A model generated the notes under the pieces. It searched no databases, was not told where the DNA came from, and was given only the letters and a program-made list of their open reading frames with translations. Both the position numbers and the translations under genes were made by a program. From Chryseobacterium camelliae (GTDB lineage: Bacteria > Bacteroidota > Bacteroidia > Flavobacteriales > Weeksellaceae), in assembly GCF_002770595.1 (NCBI RefSeq), contig NZ_CP022986.1, forward strand, positions 2,170,001 through 2,234,000: DNA of 64,000 nt. The letters are read 5' to 3'. Positions within the stretch are counted from its first letter, which is position 1; every line of letters begins with the position of its first letter. Shown in pieces: positions 44,791-54,341 of the stretch.

Positions 44791-44814
44791 AAACCTTATC
44801 CGTAGACAAGGTTT
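44791..44814 (-). terminator. Terminator of the TlpA-like lipoprotein gene
   Basis: AAACCTT pairs with AAGGTTT around a 10-base loop that can extend the stem imperfectly, with flanking A and T runs. It lies between the stop at 44835 and the rlmD start. Confidence 0.55.
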
Positions 44815-44834
44815 TTAATCTGTTTCTAAATTGA

Positions 44835-46370
44835 TTATTTTGTCTGGGCAGGCTGAGGATTGGCCTGTTGCGGAGCTGCCTGCTGAACTGCGCCGTTATT
44901 TCCTACCTGCAGCTGTACTCTCGGGTCTACCCTCGGCGCACTCAGTCCGGTAAGTTTATCCAATAGGGTTACCAGCTCCTGCTCACCTAAGTTTACATAA
45001 GGTTTGCTGGCAATCTTACCGTCTTTGTCTACAATAACAAATGATGGCAACCTGAATCCGTAAATACCGTATTTTTTAGCGATGTCTGAATTCAGTCCGC
45101 CTTCAGCATAGACATTGACACCATTGATCCCTTTCAACAGAGCATTGCTGGTCTTTACAAACTGGTCTTTGCTGTCATCCATATTCACGAATACGAAATT
45201 CATTTTAGATTTGTAAAAATTAACAACCTCTTTCAGTACAGGTACTGTCCCTTCCGCAATATACGGGTTCCATGAAGCATAGAACATCATTAGGTACGGC
45301 TTTCCTTTGTTTTCAGAAAGGCTGTATGTTTTTCCGTCCTGTTTTACCAGTGAAGCATCAGGAGCAGCCTCTCCAACCTTAAGCCCCTTCATCGCTAACT
45401 GAAGTCTGCTCAGGTCCTGCTTAAGTCCTGAATCTTTAATCTCTTCATCAATGATCTTTCTTACTTTGGCCAGTGACTTATCGGTAAGCATCGGATTCTG
45501 AAGATCCGACTGTGTCATCACGAAGGCAAGAAGGTAATCTTTGGTTGCCTGTGGAATATCTTTTTTGTCCTTCAAAAACTGGCTGAACAGTTCAGAAGTC
45601 GTAACATCCGTTTTACCTTTGGCTTTAGCTTCAGCATATTTCTGGAAGTCCGGGCTCATTTTAGTCAGGAGATAGCTTCTGTATGCCGGGCTTTCCTTAA
45701 TCATGTCGTCTTTGTTGGCCTGAAGTTTATCTTCATAATCCGTGAATGCCTTGGTCACTTTGAAAGAAGGATTACCCATCTGCTTATGGCTCATTTCATA
45801 TTGTGTCATAATGGTAAGCAAAGTACTGGCAATATCATTTTTCTTCCATTCAACCACGCCGTTATCAGGATTGAATTTCTTCACATTCTCATCAATATTT
45901 TTATTGATATCTGATTCCACCTTCTGGATGCCTTTCAGGAAGGTTTTCTCATCCTTCATCATCAGGTCATTCATATTGATGGTCTGGGCATAGGTTCCCA
46001 GGTATTTCTGGGTCGCGGTAAAAAAATCATTATTTTTTTTAGCATCCCCTGTCACTACAAATTCGGTAGGGAAAGTCATTCCGTTACCTGAAATATCAAG
46101 TGTTTCTCCTCCTTTGAGGTAAATTACATTTTGCTTGCCTCCGTAGGAAATTACATACATTCCGCTTTTAGGCGCTTCAAAACTTCCCGAGAAGTTCCCG
46201 CTCTTATCCACTCCCATATTTACTGCAGGCAGCATGGAAATATTGGTAGGATCTATGAATTCAATTCTCTCCAATGGAGATCCGCCGGTAATCTTTCCTT
46301 TTACTTCAACTTTTTTAGAGCAAGACATCACAAACACTGCGATGATAAACAATAAAAGATATTTTTTCAT
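44835..46370 (-). CDS. TlpA-like thioredoxin-fold lipoprotein without CxxC
   Basis: 511 residues from the ATG at 46370 (MKKYLLLFIIAVFVMSCSKK), with the lipobox Cys at residue 17. An N-terminal DUF4369-like domain (~20-120) precedes a long helical region, and a thioredoxin-like domain begins near residue 345 (GEAAPDASLVKQDGKTYSLS). Where TlpA has WCGPC, this protein reads FYASWNPYIAEGT, so both redox Cys are missing. The C-terminus is Gln/Pro/Ala-rich (QQAAPQQANPQPAQTK). It may bind a protein or carry a structural role, not catalyse disulfide exchange. It stands alone between rlmD and sdhB. Confidence 0.85.
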   Translation of the reverse strand: MKKYLLLFIIAVFVMSCSKKVEVKGKITGGSPLERIEFIDPTNISMLPAVNMGVDKSGNFSGSFEAPKSGMYVISYGGKQNVIYLKGGETLDISGNGMTFPTEFVVTGDAKKNNDFFTATQKYLGTYAQTINMNDLMMKDEKTFLKGIQKVESDINKNIDENVKKFNPDNGVVEWKKNDIASTLLTIMTQYEMSHKQMGNPSFKVTKAFTDYEDKLQANKDDMIKESPAYRSYLLTKMSPDFQKYAEAKAKGKTDVTTSELFSQFLKDKKDIPQATKDYLLAFVMTQSDLQNPMLTDKSLAKVRKIIDEEIKDSGLKQDLSRLQLAMKGLKVGEAAPDASLVKQDGKTYSLSENKGKPYLMMFYASWNPYIAEGTVPVLKEVVNFYKSKMNFVFVNMDDSKDQFVKTSNALLKGINGVNVYAEGGLNSDIAKKYGIYGFRLPSFVIVDKDGKIASKPYVNLGEQELVTLLDKLTGLSAPRVDPRVQLQVGNNGAVQQAAPQQANPQPAQTK

Positions 46371-46451
46371 TTCAATTTTATAATTACGCAAAAATAAGTT
46401 TTTCAATATACTCAATACAACTAAAAAATGCTTTTATGAAAGATTTAACTA

Positions 46452-46484
46452 AAAAAATCGCCATCCTTTAAGGAGACGATTTTC
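46452..46484 (-). terminator. Terminator of the sdhCAB operon
   Basis: On the reverse strand AAATCGTCTCCTT and AAGGATGGCGATTT form an imperfect stem followed by TTTT. It is 23 bases past the sdhB stop. Confidence 0.65.
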
Positions 46485-46506
46485 TGTTGTATTGAAAAGA
46501 TTAATA

Positions 46507-47274
46507 CTATCCTTTATCAATGAAGGCAGCCATATACTCCCGGTTCATTCTGGCGATGTTATCCAGGGAAATTCCTTTAGGACATTCAACCTCGCAGGCT
46601 CCGGTATTGGAACAGTTTCCGAATCCTTCCTCATCCATGGCTTTCACCATGTTAAGAACCCTTCTCTTGGCTTCTACCCTACCCTGAGGAAGCAGTGCCA
46701 GATGGGAAACCTTAGCACCCACAAATAACATTGCAGATCCGTTTTTACAAGACGCCACACAGGCTCCGCATGAAATACACGCCGCAGCATCCATTGCTTT
46801 GTCCGCATCATCTTTAGGAACCGGAATAGCATTCGCATCCAGCGTATTTCCTGAGGTATTCACGGAAACGAAACCTCCTGCAGCCATCACCCGGTCAAAG
46901 GCGCTTCTGTCTACAATAAGGTCTTTGATTACCGGGAAAGCAGCGCTTCTCCATGGCTCAATAACGATGGTTTCACCGTCTTTGAACATTCTCATGTGAA
47001 GCTGGCAGGTAGTAATTCCCGTATCCGGGCCATGCGCTCTACCATTGATGTACAGGGAGCACATTCCGCAGATCCCCTCACGGCAGTCGTGGTCAAAAGC
47101 TACCGGCTCTTTTCCTTCGTTAATTAAATTTTCGTTCAGGATGTCCAGCATTTCCAGAAAAGAGGAATCTGTGGAAACATCCGATATTTTGTAGGTCTCA
47201 AACTGACCTTTAGATTTATTATTTTTTTGTCTCCAAATTTTCAGCGTAAGATGTAAGCCTTTTTTTGAACTCAT
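46507..47274 (-). CDS. sdhB: Succinate dehydrogenase/fumarate reductase iron-sulfur subunit
   Basis: 255 residues. The three Fe-S cluster motifs are intact: [19 protein letters not shown] for 2Fe-2S (with a further Cys at ITTCQLH), [11 protein letters not shown] for 4Fe-4S, and [15 protein letters not shown] for the last cluster. It transfers electrons from the flavoprotein to the membrane cytochrome. It is the last gene of sdhC-sdhA-sdhB and ends before a terminator. Confidence 0.96.
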   Translation of the reverse strand: MSSKKGLHLTLKIWRQKNNKSKGQFETYKISDVSTDSSFLEMLDILNENLINEGKEPVAFDHDCREGICGMCSLYINGRAHGPDTGITTCQLHMRMFKDGETIVIEPWRSAAFPVIKDLIVDRSAFDRVMAAGGFVSVNTSGNTLDANAIPVPKDDADKAMDAAACISCGACVASCKNGSAMLFVGAKVSHLALLPQGRVEAKRRVLNMVKAMDEEGFGNCSNTGACEVECPKGISLDNIARMNREYMAAFIDKG

Positions 47275-47298
47275 AATGATATATTTATAGGTTGGAGA

Positions 47299-49311
47299 TT
47301 ATTTGTAACTTCTTGTTTTAACCTCGATGTTTTCGTAGATCAGCTCCTCTTTGTGCATTACTTCCTGGTTGATGTCTTTCCCCTGATATTCCCAGGCTGC
47401 AACATACTTGTAATTCACATCGTCTCTTTCTGCTTCTCCGTCCGGTGTGGAATGGTCCTCACGGAAGTGACCTCCGCAGGATTCATTCCTCTTCAGTGCA
47501 TCGATAGCCATTAACTGGCCCAGCTCCAGGAAGTCGGCTACTCTGAACGCTTTCTCCAGCTCAGTATTCATACCTTCTTTATCTCCCGTAACTCTTACGT
47601 TCTTCCAGAAGTCGTTTCTTACTTCTTCAATTTCCCTGATGGCTTCTTGAAGCCCTTCAGGAGTTCTTCCCATTCCAACTTTGTTCCACATGATATGTCC
47701 CAGTCTCTTATGGAAATGGTCTACTGAATGCGTTCCTTTATTATCGATAAAGAAATCCACTTTCTCTTTTATTTCTTTTTCAGCCTGCTCAAAAGGCGCG
47801 CTGTTGGTAGGAATAGCTCCTGTTCTGATATCCGCAGACAGATAATCTGCAATAGTATACGGAAGAACGAAATATCCGTCTGCCAGTCCCTGCATCAGTG
47901 CAGATGCTCCCAGCCTGTTGGCTCCGTGATCCGAGAAATTGGCTTCACCGATAACGAAACATCCCGGGATGGTAGACTGAAGGTTGTAATCCACCCAAAC
48001 TCCTCCCATGGTATAGTGAACCGCAGGATAAATCTTCATTGGGGTTTTGTACGGATCATCGGCTGTGATTTTCTCATACATCTGGAACAGGTTTCCGTAT
48101 TTTTCTTCTACCCATGCCTTACCAAGATCATAGATCTGCTGGTCTGCAGGATTATGGATATGTTTTTCAATGGCAGCCTCCTTACCTTTCTTCATGATCT
48201 CTGTAGAGAAATCCAGGTATACCCCTTCTTTGGTATCATTGTTTTCAATTCCGAAGCCGGCATCACATCTTTCCTTGGCTGCTCTTGAAGCTACGTCCCT
48301 AGGAACCAGGTTACCGAAAGCAGGATATCTTCTTTCCAGATAGTAATCCCTGTCATCTTCTTTGATGTTTTCCGCTCTTAATTTGCCTTCTCTGATGGCA
48401 ATGGCATCTTCCAGCTTCTTAGGCACCCAGATCCTTCCGGAGTTCCTCAATGACTCGGACATCAGGGTCAGCTTGGATTGCTGAGTACCGTGTACCGGAA
48501 TACAGGTAGGGTGAATCTGTACATAACAAGGGTTCGCAAAATAAGCGCCCTTCTTATGGATTTTCCAGGCTGCGGAAACGTTGGATCCCATGGCATTCGT
48601 AGAAAGGAAATATACGTTACCGTATCCTCCTGAAGCAATCACCACAGCGTGGGCAGAATGTCTCTCAAGTTCTCCGGTTACCAGGTTTCTTGCAATAATC
48701 CCCCTGGCCTTACCGTCTACGATAACAAGTTCCATCATTTCATGACGGTTGTACATTTTGATCCTTCCTTTACCGATCTGGCGGCTCATGGCGGAATAAG
48801 CTCCCAACAAAAGCTGCTGTCCGGTCTGTCCTTTCGCATAGAAAGTTCTTTTTACCTGAACCCCACCAAATGAACGGTTATCGAGCTGACCTCCGTATTC
48901 TCTTCCGAAAGGAACACCCTGTGCCACGCACTGGTCGATAATATTTGCAGAAACCTCAGCAAGCCTGTAAACATTCGCTTCCCTGGCCCTGTAGTCACCA
49001 CCTTTAATGGTATCGTAAAATAACCGGTAGGTAGAGTCACCGTCACCCTGATAGTTTTTGGCAGCATTGATACCTCCCTGAGCAGCAATAGAGTGCGCTC
49101 TTCTAGGAGAGTCCTGATAGCAGAATGCTTTCACATTATAGCCCTGCTCAGCCAGTGTAGCTGCTGCAGAACCTCCTGCCAGACCTGTACCCACAACAAT
49201 AATATCAATTTTGTCTCTGTTGTTTGGGGCAACAAGGTTCATATGGTCTTTATGATTTTTCCATTTATCCTTTAAAGGACCTGCTGGAATTTTTGAATCT
49301 AACTTACTCAT
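47299..49311 (-). CDS. sdhA: Succinate dehydrogenase/fumarate reductase flavoprotein subunit
   Basis: 670 residues, full length. The FAD-binding N-terminus reads [20 protein letters not shown], the flavin-attachment region [18 protein letters not shown] follows, and [11 protein letters not shown] and [19 protein letters not shown] lie in the substrate domain. Length and motifs fit the Bacteroidota-type SdhA/FrdA pairing with a single cytochrome b subunit (SdhC) of the type B group. It oxidises succinate to fumarate in the TCA cycle. Confidence 0.96.
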   Translation of the reverse strand: MSKLDSKIPAGPLKDKWKNHKDHMNLVAPNNRDKIDIIVVGTGLAGGSAAATLAEQGYNVKAFCYQDSPRRAHSIAAQGGINAAKNYQGDGDSTYRLFYDTIKGGDYRAREANVYRLAEVSANIIDQCVAQGVPFGREYGGQLDNRSFGGVQVKRTFYAKGQTGQQLLLGAYSAMSRQIGKGRIKMYNRHEMMELVIVDGKARGIIARNLVTGELERHSAHAVVIASGGYGNVYFLSTNAMGSNVSAAWKIHKKGAYFANPCYVQIHPTCIPVHGTQQSKLTLMSESLRNSGRIWVPKKLEDAIAIREGKLRAENIKEDDRDYYLERRYPAFGNLVPRDVASRAAKERCDAGFGIENNDTKEGVYLDFSTEIMKKGKEAAIEKHIHNPADQQIYDLGKAWVEEKYGNLFQMYEKITADDPYKTPMKIYPAVHYTMGGVWVDYNLQSTIPGCFVIGEANFSDHGANRLGASALMQGLADGYFVLPYTIADYLSADIRTGAIPTNSAPFEQAEKEIKEKVDFFIDNKGTHSVDHFHKRLGHIMWNKVGMGRTPEGLQEAIREIEEVRNDFWKNVRVTGDKEGMNTELEKAFRVADFLELGQLMAIDALKRNESCGGHFREDHSTPDGEAERDDVNYKYVAAWEYQGKDINQEVMHKEELIYENIEVKTRSYK

Positions 49312-49326
49312 ATTAGTATATTGATA

Positions 49327-49989
49327 TTATTGAGTTATAAAATGATAAATTGCGATAAAAATAAATCCTAACGGAATAAGGATAGAATACCAGATGCTTA
49401 CCCTTCTCAGCATCGGCATGTACTTCGGATGTCTCGCTCCAAGGGACTGGAAAGAAGACTGGAACCCGTGAGACAAGTGAAGCCCTAAAAGCACAAATGA
49501 AATCACATATAAAACTACTCTCCACACATCCGCAAATTTTGCATGAAGATCTCCCCAGAATCTGGACTCCTCAATCGGAAGACCGTTCACATACTTGTAA
49601 TTCATTTCGTGAAACCAGAAATCATACATGTGCAGTACCAGGAATGCAAGGATAACCGCTCCGGAAAGGATCATGTTACGGGAAGACCATGATGAGTTAT
49701 CAGATCCCCTGTTCATTGCATAATTGATAGGACGTGCTTTTTTATTTTTGATTTCCAGAACAAATCCCATTACAAAATGGTAAATCACAGCAAAGATCAG
49801 TACCGGCTGCATTATAAACTGGATAAGAGGATTATATCCCATGAACTGCGAAGCATTGTTGTAAGCCGTTTCACCGAAAACCGATAAAAGGTTGACTGCA
49901 AGGTGCATTACCAAAAAGATCAGCAAAAAAATAGCTGACAATGCCATAGCATACTTTCTACCTATTGTAGAACTCGTTAAACCTGCCAT
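49327..49989 (-). CDS. sdhC: Succinate dehydrogenase cytochrome b subunit
   Basis: 220 residues with five membrane helices (MALSAIFLLIFLVMHLAVNL, LIFAVIYHFVMGFVLEI, MILSGAVILAFLVLHMYDF, VVLYVISFVLLGLHLSHGF, ISIWYSILIPLGFIFIAIYH-like at the end). His residues on the helices (MHLAVNL, VIYHFVMG, VLHMYDF, LHLSHGF) can ligate two haems, as in type B succinate:quinone reductases. It is the first gene of the operon and anchors the complex. Confidence 0.93.
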   Translation of the reverse strand: MAGLTSSTIGRKYAMALSAIFLLIFLVMHLAVNLLSVFGETAYNNASQFMGYNPLIQFIMQPVLIFAVIYHFVMGFVLEIKNKKARPINYAMNRGSDNSSWSSRNMILSGAVILAFLVLHMYDFWFHEMNYKYVNGLPIEESRFWGDLHAKFADVWRVVLYVISFVLLGLHLSHGFQSSFQSLGARHPKYMPMLRRVSIWYSILIPLGFIFIAIYHFITQ

Positions 49990-50012
49990 ATAAGTTTAAA
50001 TTTGAATTTCCA

Positions 50013-50040
50013 CAAAATTAAGAAATGTTAATAACATCAA
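50013..50040 (-). promoter_or_regulatory. Putative sdh operon promoter
   Basis: Reverse strand TTG (50038-50040), 17 bases, then TAATTTTG (50013-50020), matching the TTG/TAnnTTTG pattern, 23 bases before the sdhC start. Confidence 0.6.
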
Positions 50041-50132
50041 GAAGTGAGAAATCTCACAATTACCCAGTTTGTAATCTTTCTAAATAAGACCTAAAGTCTT
50101 CTGAATAAAGGGAAAACAAAAAAAATAAAATC

Positions 50133-51878
50133 CTAATTCAGAGGATAGATTTTACCTTTATAAGTGACTTGCTCTGCATCGGCAGGAAAAACTTTCACCA
50201 CCACTTCATCGAGCCTTCTTGATGCGGTATAAGGATGGATGATATATCTCATGATATGTTCCTTATCTGATCCTTCTTTGATCCAGAAACAGGCTTTCGC
50301 TCCGTGCTTTACAGAAAATACTGTATTCTTATACAATCTGTGGACAAGAACCTCCTTACGCCGGTTCTCTGCAATGTTAAAAACAGTTCTGATCATCAGA
50401 AAAATAATGATTACGGTAATCATTCTGGCAGCATTCCTGTAATCAGGCTTAAGTACTGCATATCTCAACTGATACACTATAATGAAAAGCAGCAGCATTT
50501 CGATCAGGTTTAATGGAATGTCCTCAAGGAAAACATCTTTAAAGCCGGCAAACCAGTGAATGGTCCGGAGCAGCCAGCGGATTACAGTATCATAAATAAC
50601 ATTTAGAAAAGTAAAATCAAAACCCAGTGCTATGATTCCCGTCATGACAAATGAGAAAATAATAATTACCTCTGAAAACGGGACGATGACAAAATTAGCA
50701 ATGATGGAGATGAAAGAAAACTGGTGAAAATAATAGAGCACAAGCGGCAGTGTGGCCAGCTGGGCGGCAATGGAAATAGAAACCGTATTGAATATAATCT
50801 TCTTGATGAAATGATCCTGCTTCGGGAAATACTGCAAGATCGGCCTGTTCAGCCAGAAAATCCCCAGAACCGCGGCAAAAGTAAGCTGAAAACCTACATC
50901 AAAAAGCTGTTGGGTATCTGTTATCAGGATGATAAAGGCAGATAAGGAAAGGGAATGCAGCAGATCCGGCTTCCGCTGCAACAGGACGTATATATAGTAG
51001 ATGCTCAGCATAATGCAGGAGCGTACCACAGAATTCCCGAATCCTATAAAGGCAGCAAATATCCATATGAACACCAGGCTCAGCACAATCGCGTACTTCC
51101 TGAAAGAAGCCGGCACATAACGTGTCAGGATAATGTACACCACACCGAAAATGACGACGATATGAGTTCCTGAAATAGCGAGGAAATGCATCAGGCCGGA
51201 CCGGTTGAAATCCTGAGCGGTAACGGCATCCGTTTCCGTACGGTCTGCCAGGATAATCCCTTTTAAAAATTCCCGGGTTGTTTTCGACAATCCTGCACGG
51301 TCGATCTTTTGCAGGACCTCAAGCCTTTTCTGTTGGATGGATTCTGTAAGACTTATATCTTTGCGCACCGCAGAAGATATCTCATCACGGATATAACATT
51401 GATACCTGATATTTTTCCGATTCAGGTAGCGGGCGTAATCAAACTGGAAATCTGATTTTGGCGATTCAGGCCTGCTGATGTATCCGCGGGCCTGGTAATA
51501 GTGGTTAAAGTCCAGCTCTTCATGATTTTTAGGAATATACAGCACGGCATTGAAAACTTTTGTTCCGGATTGCCCCTCAATCTCATACTTTCTATTTTTC
51601 CCGGTTGAATTAAGCTTTTTCGTAATCCTGAACACCACATTCGAGTGAGCGTTCAACCGGAAATCACCTTCAGAAAAAGCATGGATAAAATGTGCCGTAA
51701 TCCCCGCTCCGAAGAATAACATACCCAATACATACGGCCTTAGCTTATGCAATACGTACAATGTTAAAAACTGAGCTGTAAATGCCAGAATACATACGCC
51801 TGCAATACTATAGACTACAGCATCTGATAAGGAGAATCTGTCCTGGAACAAGATGCCCAGGATGAAGCAGGTTCTCAA
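50133..51878 (-). CDS. comEC: ComEC/Rec2-family competence protein
   Basis: 581 residues starting at a TTG (51876-51878), because no ATG is available near the expected N-terminus. It has an N-terminal DUF4131 region (to ~160), then the ComEC/Rec2 membrane domain from about 200, including LMHFLAISGTHIVVIFGVVY, with many transmembrane helices. The protein ends without a C-terminal metallo-beta-lactamase domain. ComEC forms the inner-membrane channel for DNA uptake. Its start lies inside an XRE regulator gene, overlapping it by 71 bases, and a few residues that homologues usually carry at the N-terminus seem absent. Confidence 0.88.
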   Translation of the reverse strand: MRTCFILGILFQDRFSLSDAVVYSIAGVCILAFTAQFLTLYVLHKLRPYVLGMLFFGAGITAHFIHAFSEGDFRLNAHSNVVFRITKKLNSTGKNRKYEIEGQSGTKVFNAVLYIPKNHEELDFNHYYQARGYISRPESPKSDFQFDYARYLNRKNIRYQCYIRDEISSAVRKDISLTESIQQKRLEVLQKIDRAGLSKTTREFLKGIILADRTETDAVTAQDFNRSGLMHFLAISGTHIVVIFGVVYIILTRYVPASFRKYAIVLSLVFIWIFAAFIGFGNSVVRSCIMLSIYYIYVLLQRKPDLLHSLSLSAFIILITDTQQLFDVGFQLTFAAVLGIFWLNRPILQYFPKQDHFIKKIIFNTVSISIAAQLATLPLVLYYFHQFSFISIIANFVIVPFSEVIIIFSFVMTGIIALGFDFTFLNVIYDTVIRWLLRTIHWFAGFKDVFLEDIPLNLIEMLLLFIIVYQLRYAVLKPDYRNAARMITVIIIFLMIRTVFNIAENRRKEVLVHRLYKNTVFSVKHGAKACFWIKEGSDKEHIMRYIIHPYTASRRLDEVVVKVFPADAEQVTYKGKIYPLN

Positions 51879-52233
51879 TAAGCCTCGTCTGGGCTTCCAT
51901 CAATTTTGTAAGCTGCTCCTGATTTTTCAAAATACTCTCTGTGATTTCTTTCGATTGAATATTAAAGATGGGATTATACTGATTTACAGCAGCAACGGCA
52001 TGATCGCTAAATTCATTATTAGTCATGATATTATTTGAAGCATCATTCAACAAATCATTGATATCCACTTCAAGCTCTTTAGCCATCTTATTTAAAAGCA
52101 TGGAATTTGGAATGGTCTTGTCCGATTCGATATTTGAGATCGTCCCCTGGGTCACGTCCAGGCGCAGCGCGAGGTCATCCTGCGACCAGTGTTTGGCTTC
52201 CCTGTATTTCCTCACTTTCGTCCCTAAACTCAT
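51808..52233 (-). CDS. XRE-family helix-turn-helix regulator overlapping comEC
   Basis: 141 residues. HTH at 15-40 (WSQDDLALRLDVTQGTISNI) and a linker EVDINDLLNDASNN. The C-terminal part (SKEITESILKNQEQLTKLME) is a helix like that of the XRE protein at 15016, although overall sequence differs. The last ~20 residues (HPGHLVPGQILLIRCCSL) are read out of frame through comEC sequence and look like run-on after loss of the native stop. It may act as an upstream regulator coupled to comEC, or be a recent join of two once-separate genes. Confidence 0.8.
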   Translation of the reverse strand: MSLGTKVRKYREAKHWSQDDLALRLDVTQGTISNIESDKTIPNSMLLNKMAKELEVDINDLLNDASNNIMTNNEFSDHAVAAVNQYNPIFNIQSKEITESILKNQEQLTKLMEAQTRLIENLLHPGHLVPGQILLIRCCSL

Positions 52234-52513
52234 GATATTAAAATTTTAATCAAAAAAGATTAGTAAAAAGCAAAAATAAGCAAAACGGTTAAAACCATTG
52301 CTATACAAGGCTTTATAAAAATAGTAGTCTTAGTTCGGAAGTCGGTGTCTGATAGGTTTTGGGCTTAAAATGACAAGGTTAGGTTACTAATTCGTTACCG
52401 ATTGATAAAGGTAACTATATAGCTTAACCGATTATATTTCAGTCTTTTGCACCTCTTTTTACATTCCCTTGTAACTCAATGTAATTTAATTTTAAACGTT
52501 AAACATTTGAGTT

Positions 52514-53764
52514 ATGGAACAGACAAAAAAATCGACGTTCAAACTGCTTTTCTACCTAAAAAAGAACGAATTGAAAAAGAACGGTAATGCTCCGATTATG
52601 GCACGTATTACCATTGACGGAACCCCTAAAACTTTCGGAACAAAGTTAGAAATTGACCCCAATAATTGGGATTTAAAACACGGAAGAGTTCAGGGCAAGA
52701 GTGCGCAGGCATTAAGTATCAATAAAAAACTGGATAATATACGTGGGCGTATCGACAAGATTTATGAAGATATGTTGAAGCACGAGGGCTTTGCAACCGC
52801 CCAAAAAGTAAAGCTATCGTTTTTGGGTGTTGGCGTAATGGATGATGCAATACTTAAAGTCTTCAACGACCAAAATGAGGATTTTAAAAAATTGGTCGAA
52901 AAGGAAGAACGCTCACAAAGCACCTACAACAAGTATATCACAGTTTACAATCATCTTACCACGTTTATAAAGGAACGCTATCATCGTGACGATATGGCTT
53001 TTCGGGAATTGACTTCCGATTTTATCCGGGAGTTTGATTTTTACCTCCGGTATGATTTGCAGTCCTCCCACAATACAGTTTGGGTGTACACGATGCCTGT
53101 ATTAGCCCTTGTGGAACTGGCTATTAAAAAAGGCTTGATACGTGATAATCCTTTTCAGGATTACGAAATCAATATGGAAGAAACCGACCGGGGCTATATC
53201 CTTAAAGAAGATGTTGAAAAGCTGATGATGTGCGTACCATCGCACCAACGGTATGAACTTGTAAAAGACCTGTTTATTTTCAGTTGCTTTACAGGACTTG
53301 CTTATGCGGATATTAAGAAACTGACAAGGAACAACATTCAATCATTCTTTGACGGTCATCAGTGGATTATCAGCAGGAGAAAGAAATCAGATATTGCTTC
53401 AAATGTTCGGTTAATGGAAATCCCTAAACGTATCATTGAGAAATATCAGGGTACGACAAGGAATGAATTTATCTTTCCGGTTCCGACCAATGCAACCTGC
53501 AATACTCACATAGGCAAACTGGTTGAAAAGGCAGAAATCATTACGGAGCAAAAAGTAACTTTTCACACGGCAAGGCATACTTTCGGAACAATGTTTTTGA
53601 CCGAGGGCGTACCGCTTGAAAGTCTTAGCAAAATGATGGGGCATAAAAATATTTCCACCACACAGATTTACGCTAAAATCACAAGCCAAAAAATCAGTAA
53701 GGATATGGATTTAGTTACCCCTAAATTCAAGGCAATGGAAGAAGCGTTTATGATGGCAATCTAA
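52514..53764 (+). CDS. Tyrosine site-specific integrase of the element
   Basis: 416 residues. An N-terminal arm-binding domain (STFKLLFYLKKNELKKNGNA), a SAM-like core-binding domain (~105-210), and a catalytic domain with HTARHTFGT (His-x-x-Arg), GHKNISTTQIYAKI (His and the nucleophile Tyr). At the first Arg position the sequence is FTGLAYADIKKL, so Arg I is replaced, as in IntDOT-type Bacteroides integrases. It would excise and integrate the element. Direction is away from comEC, into the element. Confidence 0.93.
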   Translation: MEQTKKSTFKLLFYLKKNELKKNGNAPIMARITIDGTPKTFGTKLEIDPNNWDLKHGRVQGKSAQALSINKKLDNIRGRIDKIYEDMLKHEGFATAQKVKLSFLGVGVMDDAILKVFNDQNEDFKKLVEKEERSQSTYNKYITVYNHLTTFIKERYHRDDMAFRELTSDFIREFDFYLRYDLQSSHNTVWVYTMPVLALVELAIKKGLIRDNPFQDYEINMEETDRGYILKEDVEKLMMCVPSHQRYELVKDLFIFSCFTGLAYADIKKLTRNNIQSFFDGHQWIISRRKKSDIASNVRLMEIPKRIIEKYQGTTRNEFIFPVPTNATCNTHIGKLVEKAEIITEQKVTFHTARHTFGTMFLTEGVPLESLSKMMGHKNISTTQIYAKITSQKISKDMDLVTPKFKAMEEAFMMAI

Positions 53765-53787
53765 TCAGCTTTTATCTAATCTCAATG

Positions 53788-53817
53788 AGCAGAACTTAAC
53801 GGTTCTGCTTTTTTTAT
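53788..53817 (+). terminator. Terminator after the integrase
   Basis: AGCAGAAC pairs with GTTCTGCT around a 6-base loop, followed by a T-run. Confidence 0.8.
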
Positions 53818-54341
53818 GCCTATCTTTTTGTGTAGGTAAAGCACATTTATTTTCCTCTACGCAATCCAACGCTGTAAAAGAGCTTATTACCTACTTCAGA
53901 AATAGAAAATTGAAAAACGAAACCCTTATCTAACGCTCCCTGCTATTCCATTTTTCAAATCCCTATTACAGGCTATCATAGCCTGGTCATTAATGCCATA
54001 AAAATTTAGAACAGAAAATTTCCACAATCAACCGGTAAAAAGGCAGCTAAGTTATAGCGGGCAGCCACCTCACACGCCCAACCAAAAGACTACGGCATAA
54101 TGGCAAGGCAAAATGCTGGCTTCGCCGAATTGCTGTGTGTTGCCTTGCCACCCTCCGGGACTTATTCCGTTTCCTTTCGGTTTTACGCTGTTGCCCGCTT
54201 GGATTATCTGCTTTCTTTTTTCCGGTTTTTCTTTTGGAAAAATTTATGCGAAGCGAAGCGGAGCAAACCACAACGGGAAGCGGGAAACGAGAAAAGCGAG
54301 TGAGTAAATAACATTTTTTCAAACATCAAAATTTTAGCATT
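53818..54341. other. Non-coding gap in the element
   Basis: About 520 bases without a convincing gene; reading frames here on both strands have odd composition (Arg/Ser-rich) and no family match. A G+C-rich, purine-biased stretch (54060-54300) is followed by GCGAAGCGAAGCGGAGC, a small direct repeat. This part may hold an origin of transfer or regulatory RNA, but nothing specific can be assigned. Confidence 0.4.

Noticed and set aside
54047..54322. Possible genes in the gap before the DUF932 gene
   Set aside because: The frames are Arg/Ser/Lys-rich on opposite strands, overlap each other and lack any family resemblance.
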